The notes under the pieces are model-generated. The model did no database searches. It saw nothing but the letters and a program-made list of their open reading frames with translations, and was not told where the DNA came from. 7,562 nt of DNA. It comes from an uncultured Solirubrobacteraceae bacterium (GTDB taxonomy: Bacteria; Actinomycetota; Thermoleophilia; Solirubrobacterales; Solirubrobacteraceae). The stretch spans positions 1-7,562 of the forward strand of contig CADCVT010000092.1 of the NCBI GenBank assembly GCA_902806215.1. The letters are read 5' to 3'. The translations under genes and the position numbers were made by a program. How positions within the stretch are numbered: the stretch's first letter is position 1; each line of letters begins with the position of its first letter. Positions 4,661-7,562 of the stretch are shown in pieces.

Positions 4661-5133
4661 CGCTCGTCTGCCCGACGTGCAGCCGCGAGCACGGCGACGA
4701 CGCGCGCTTCTGCGAGTCCTGCGCCGTGCCGCTCGTCTTCGAGGGCGGGCCCGGCGAGGCCCAGGTCACCGAGCGCCAGGCGCGCGCGCGGAAGATCAAC
4801 AAGCAGTACCTGGAGGGGGACCTCGTCCGCGTCGCCGTCGGGCGCCAGCAGGCCGAGGCCGAGCTCATCCAGAACCTGCTGCTCGAGGAGGGCGTCCCGT
4901 CGACGCTTCGGCGCACGCGCGGCTTCGACGTGCCCGAGATGCTGTTCGCGGGCCCGCGCGACGTGCTCGTCCCGCAGTCGGGCGAGGAGATCGCGCGCGA
5001 GATGCTCTCGCGCGCCGAGCGCCCGTGGCGCCCGACCCAGCATCCGCGCGGGGTCAAGCCGATCGCGTGGACGCTCCTCGCCCTGTTCTGCATCGGCTTC
5101 GCCGCCTGGGTCGTCAACGCGATCATCGGATGA
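4657..5133 (+). CDS. Zinc-ribbon, DUF2007 domain and C-terminal membrane anchor protein
   Basis: A 158-residue protein of unknown function in three parts: an N-terminal zinc ribbon (C5-P-T-C8 and C19-E-S-C22), a DUF2007-like domain (about 55-120; DLVRVAVGRQQAEAELIQNL, LLEEGVPSTLRR, GFDVPEMLFAGPRDVLVP), and one C-terminal transmembrane helix (about 134-157, PIAWTLLALFCIGFAAWVVN) with almost nothing after it. It would therefore be tail-anchored with the ribbon in the cytoplasm. DUF2007 is annotated in Pfam as a putative signal-transducing domain without a proven role. The GTG start at 4657 overlaps the mec stop as GTGA, and its own TGA overlaps the next ATG as ATGA, so translation of all three genes is probably coupled. 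The start is fixed by the ribbon cysteine at residue 5. Confidence 0.85.
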   Translation: MTLVCPTCSREHGDDARFCESCAVPLVFEGGPGEAQVTERQARARKINKQYLEGDLVRVAVGRQQAEAELIQNLLLEEGVPSTLRRTRGFDVPEMLFAGPRDVLVPQSGEEIAREMLSRAERPWRPTQHPRGVKPIAWTLLALFCIGFAAWVVNAIIG

Positions 5134-5867
5134 GCGATCCGCACCACTACCCGCAGCGGGCGTTCAGCCTGCCGCCCGACGCGACCGAGATCGTGCTGCT
5201 GCGCCACGGCGCGTCCGCGCACGCCGTCCGGGGCGAGTCGTTCCCGCTCGTCAACGGCCAGGGCGACCCGCCGCTGGCGCCGGAGGGCGTCGAGCAGGCG
5301 GCGGACGCCGCCGAGCGCCTCGCCCGCGAGGAGCTCGCCGCGATCTTCGTCACGCCCCTGCAGCGCACGTCGCAGACCGCCGCGCCGGTCGCCGCCGCGC
5401 ACGGCCTCGAGCCCACCGTCGTGCCCGATCTGGTCGAGGTGCACCTGGGGGAGTGGGAGGGCGGCGAGTACCGCATCCGCGCGCACGAGGGCGACCCGCT
5501 CATCCGGCGCGTGATCGAGGAGGAGGACTGGGCGCTGATCCCGGGCGCCGAGTCGATGGACGACGTCGCCGCGCGCGCCCGCGCCGGCATCGAGCACATC
5601 GTGGCAACGGTCGGCTCCGGCGTCTCGGCGCTCGCGGTCCTGCACGGCGGGATCATCGGCGAGCTGTGCCGGCAGGCGACCGGCGGGCGCCCGTTCGCGT
5701 TCATCCACGCCGACAACTGCTCGATCTCGCGGATCGTCGTCTTCGCCGACGGGCGCTGGCTCCTACGGTCGTTCAACGACATCAGCCACCTCGCAGCGGT
5801 CGGCGCGGACGACACCGTCGCCGTCAGGGCCGACGCCGCGGCCGGCGGGCCGCAGCACTCCGCCTAG
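5130..5867 (+). CDS. Histidine phosphatase (phosphoglycerate mutase-like) family protein
   Basis: A 245-residue member of the histidine phosphatase superfamily, branch 1, which hydrolyses or transfers phosphate through a phosphohistidine. Seen: the LLRHG motif (R25, H26, G27) with nucleophile H26, R79 in TPLQRTSQTA, E108 in VHLGEWEGG (acid region), and the second histidine H172 in VLHGGIIGE. The order and spacing are those of the family, so the enzyme should be active. The substrate cannot be told; a small phosphorylated metabolite is likely, and true glycolytic mutase activity is not supported. The ATG overlaps the previous stop as ATGA. In the cysteine context a phosphoserine-related role is conceivable, but nothing in the sequence shows it. 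The TAG stop shares the bases CTAG with the stop of the convergent gene. Confidence 0.9.
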   Translation: MSDPHHYPQRAFSLPPDATEIVLLRHGASAHAVRGESFPLVNGQGDPPLAPEGVEQAADAAERLAREELAAIFVTPLQRTSQTAAPVAAAHGLEPTVVPDLVEVHLGEWEGGEYRIRAHEGDPLIRRVIEEEDWALIPGAESMDDVAARARAGIEHIVATVGSGVSALAVLHGGIIGELCRQATGGRPFAFIHADNCSISRIVVFADGRWLLRSFNDISHLAAVGADDTVAVRADAAAGGPQHSA

Positions 5868-6625
5868 GCGCGCCCGGCCGACTTCGTCAGGTGGATGCGC
5901 CACGCCGCCTCGGTGTGGCGCAGCGATCGTCCGTGAAACGCGCGTTCGAGTGCCTCGAGAGGCGAGCTGCCGACCCCTGCCTCGACCGCCAGGGCGACCG
6001 CCGCCTGCTCGCCCTCCTCGCGCGCGAGCAGGTCGATGACCGTGCCGCCGAGGAGGTGCGCGTCGCGCACCGCCGGCGGGAACGAGGGAGGAGCGCCGTC
6101 ACGCAGCCGCCGAGCGATGGCGGGGCGCGCGTAGGACGTCTGCCGCGAGAAGTACTGCGCAGCGCCCCATGTCAGCCACGCCCACCGCAGCTCGCGCCGC
6201 AGCCGCTGCGGGCTCCACGGCGGCGCGAGCGCGGGGTTCGACGACGCGAGCACGAGCCGCGTGTAGAGGGCGGCGGGGGTGAGCTGAAGCATCTCGCGCG
6301 ACCCGCTCACGCCGGACGCGCGCTCGTCGAGCGTCTCCGGCGCGAGCGCGTGGACCCCGTCGGACCCGAACCAGCCGGCCAGGTAGCGGCGCGACGCGGG
6401 CGTCGTCAGGCGCCGCACGATCGGCAGGACCGGCTGGGCGAGGTCGAGCTGCACCGCCGTCTCGTGCAGCACCACCGCCACCTCGCCGTCGGGCAGCGAC
6501 GGGAACCGCTCCTGCAGCCGCGCGCGTGTGTCCTCGAGCAGCCGCAGGACGCCGATCGCGCCCTGCTCGTCCTCGCTCGCGTGGCGCGCGCAGAAGTTGT
6601 CCGAGAGGGTCTCGAGCCAGCTCAC
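5864..6625 (-). CDS. Peptidase-MA-like protein lacking the HExxH zinc site
   Basis: A 253-residue protein of unknown function. The segment LRRELRWAWLTWGAAQYFSRQTSYARPAIARRL (about 142-174, quoted in parts: RRELRWAWL, TWGAAQYFSRQ) has the layout of gluzincin-like metallopeptidases, where HELTHxxL is followed by WLxEGxAEYxS. Here the HExxH positions read R144-E145-L146-R147-W148, and the helix glutamate is also replaced (TWGAAQY), so zinc binding and catalysis are probably lost. The later LLGGTVIDLLAREEGEQAAVALA fits the C-terminal helices of that fold. No signal peptide or membrane segment is seen, whereas many true family members are exported. The GTG at 6625 lies 10 nt after the DUF1152 gene, so the two are cotranscribed, though no Shine-Dalgarno is evident. 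The fold assignment is by eye and moderate; the coding call is strong (long GC-consistent frame, tight packing). Confidence 0.72.
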   Translation of the reverse strand: MSWLETLSDNFCARHASEDEQGAIGVLRLLEDTRARLQERFPSLPDGEVAVVLHETAVQLDLAQPVLPIVRRLTTPASRRYLAGWFGSDGVHALAPETLDERASGVSGSREMLQLTPAALYTRLVLASSNPALAPPWSPQRLRRELRWAWLTWGAAQYFSRQTSYARPAIARRLRDGAPPSFPPAVRDAHLLGGTVIDLLAREEGEQAAVALAVEAGVGSSPLEALERAFHGRSLRHTEAAWRIHLTKSAGRA

Positions 6626-6635
6626 GGTGGCGCCG

Positions 6636-7562
6636 TCAGCGCGACTTCGCCATGTCCGTCTCGTAGTCGAGCTCGCTGCGCACCCCGAGGCGCCGCAGGA
6701 TCGCGTTGGCGGTCTCGAGCGAGGGCGCGTCGACGACCGCGTCGGCGAGGCGGGCCGCGGTGTCCATCGCGACGAGCGGATCGAGGTAGAAGGTGATCGC
6801 CGCGACGGGGGAGAGCTCGACGGTGCGCCGGCCCTGGCGGATCGTGGTCCGGCCGGTCGCGCCGCGGGCGCACCGGACGGCCATCGCGCTCGCCTCGGTG
6901 GGCACGTTGGCGATCGCCGCCTCGAGCGTCTGTGCCTGCCTGTCGTCGAGCCCCATCGCGCCGAGCCAGCCGCCCTTGTTGGCGACCTCGGAGATCCGCT
7001 CCATCACCTCGACGAGGGTCAGCTCGCCGTCGCAGCCGGCGCCGAAGACGCCGAGCACGACCCGCAGGCCCGACCCCTGGAGGTGGCGCGCCGCGGCGAG
7101 CAGCAGCGCGTCGGCCAGCGGGCTCGCCAGCCCGGGCTCGTCGCCGTGGCCGAGGACGTCGCCGCCGACGTCGAGCAGGACGAGCGTGTCGCACTCGAGC
7201 TTGCGCGCGGCGTCGGCCAGGCCCTCGGCGATCTTGGCGGGGCCGGGGTTCGGGTCGACGAGGACCGTGCGCTCCCCGAGGTGCCCGGCCATGTGCGACT
7301 CGGCGAACGTGACGCGGCCGGGGCCCTCCGTGCCGAGGGTGGCAAGGGCCACGGTCTCGTTGAGCAGCTCGGCGCCGGTGATCTCGTCCAGCCGGCGGGG
7401 CCCGGGGATCGGGTCGATCGGCCGGCGCTCCCAGGTGATCCCGCCGACGATGGCGTCCGCGCCGAAGGCGCGGGCGTGCATGGCGCTCGCGAGGGCGCCG
7501 ACCACGTCGCCGCCCCCGCCGATCCCGATGCTGAGGACGCGCTTGGCGCCCTGCAGCGGCAA
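6636..7562 (-). CDS. DUF1152 family protein, 5' end cut by the window edge
   Basis: At least 308 residues of a DUF1152-like protein of unknown function. Seen: a glycine-rich nucleotide-type loop near the start (RVLSIGIGGGGDVVGAL), GITWERRPIDPIPGPRRLDEI, TLVLLDVGGDVLGHGDEPGL followed by SPLADALLLAAARHL, and VLGVFGAGCDGELTLVEV. These are the recurring family blocks, and the first one suggests a Rossmann-like binding site. The first codon in the window is TTG at 7562-7560, but the segment LPLQGAKRVL looks like the inside of the family N-terminus, so the true start is probably a few to some tens of residues upstream, outside the window. Its TGA lies 10 nt before the GTG of the degenerate peptidase-like gene. 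No substrate can be proposed. Confidence 0.85.
   Translation of the reverse strand: MPLQGAKRVLSIGIGGGGDVVGALASAMHARAFGADAIVGGITWERRPIDPIPGPRRLDEITGAELLNETVALATLGTEGPGRVTFAESHMAGHLGERTVLVDPNPGPAKIAEGLADAARKLECDTLVLLDVGGDVLGHGDEPGLASPLADALLLAAARHLQGSGLRVVLGVFGAGCDGELTLVEVMERISEVANKGGWLGAMGLDDRQAQTLEAAIANVPTEASAMAVRCARGATGRTTIRQGRRTVELSPVAAITFYLDPLVAMDTAARLADAVVDAPSLETANAILRRLGVRSELDYETDMAKSR

Noticed and set aside
4617..5708. Minus-strand open frame opposite the DUF2007 and phosphatase genes
   Set aside because: Antisense of two genes with clear motifs; no motif of its own.
5453..6796. Long plus-strand open frame (447 codons) running across the convergent stop region
   Set aside because: It overlaps the phosphatase in another frame and the antisense of the peptidase-like gene; the composition is Arg-rich with no motif.
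1..7562. CRISPR arrays, tRNA or rRNA genes, transposases, integrases
   Set aside because: No regularly spaced repeats, cloverleaf-like segments, or transposase/integrase motifs were seen on either strand.

Overview
This is a very G+C-rich chromosomal window with strong G/C third-position codon preference. The actinobacterial CysO/CysM/Mec cysteine-synthesis proteins, a TatA, several GTG/TTG starts and a mix of leaderless and Shine-Dalgarno starts point to an actinobacterium. The class Thermoleophilia (Solirubrobacter-like) fits best, but that is inferred from protein style and not from a marker gene.

Layout. At 2-778 (+) is the 3' part of a MoeB/ThiF-type adenylyltransferase, followed after 12 nt by cysO (791-1069), a ubiquitin-like sulfur carrier. 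A compact insert-like block follows. It has two minus-strand genes overlapping as TTGA: a 106-residue unknown protein (2266-1946), then a fusion of an EF-Tu domain III-like barrel with a PD-(D/E)XK nuclease-like domain (1949-1149). A divergent plus-strand gene for a CPCC-type zinc-site protein (2374-3009) completes the block. The sulfur genes then resume: cysM (3063-4034), tatA (4045-4236) and mec, a JAMM metalloprotease (4268-4660). Coupled to mec by 4-nt overlaps are a zinc-ribbon/DUF2007 membrane-anchored protein (4657-5133) and a histidine phosphatase (5130-5867). Convergent to these, on the minus strand, are a DUF1152 protein (7562-6636, 5' end cut by the window edge) and a 253-residue protein that looks like a peptidase-MA-type metallopeptidase without its HExxH site (6625-5864).

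How the genes work together. By analogy with Mycobacterium tuberculosis, the MoeB-like enzyme adenylates the C-terminal glycine of CysO, which becomes a thiocarboxylate. CysM uses it as sulfur donor with O-phosphoserine (the selective arginine is conserved), and Mec releases cysteine from the CysO-cysteine adduct. Here CysO ends in Gly-Gly-Ala-Ser, so two residues must first be removed; Mec is the obvious candidate.

The part most likely to be new is the block between cysO and cysM, above all the EF-Tu-III/PD-(D/E)XK fusion and its coupled small partner. A second pattern is that four gene starts (2266-, 2374+, 3063+, 4268+) each have a TANNNT -10-like hexamer ending 7-8 nt before the start codon and no Shine-Dalgarno, which suggests leaderless mRNAs.
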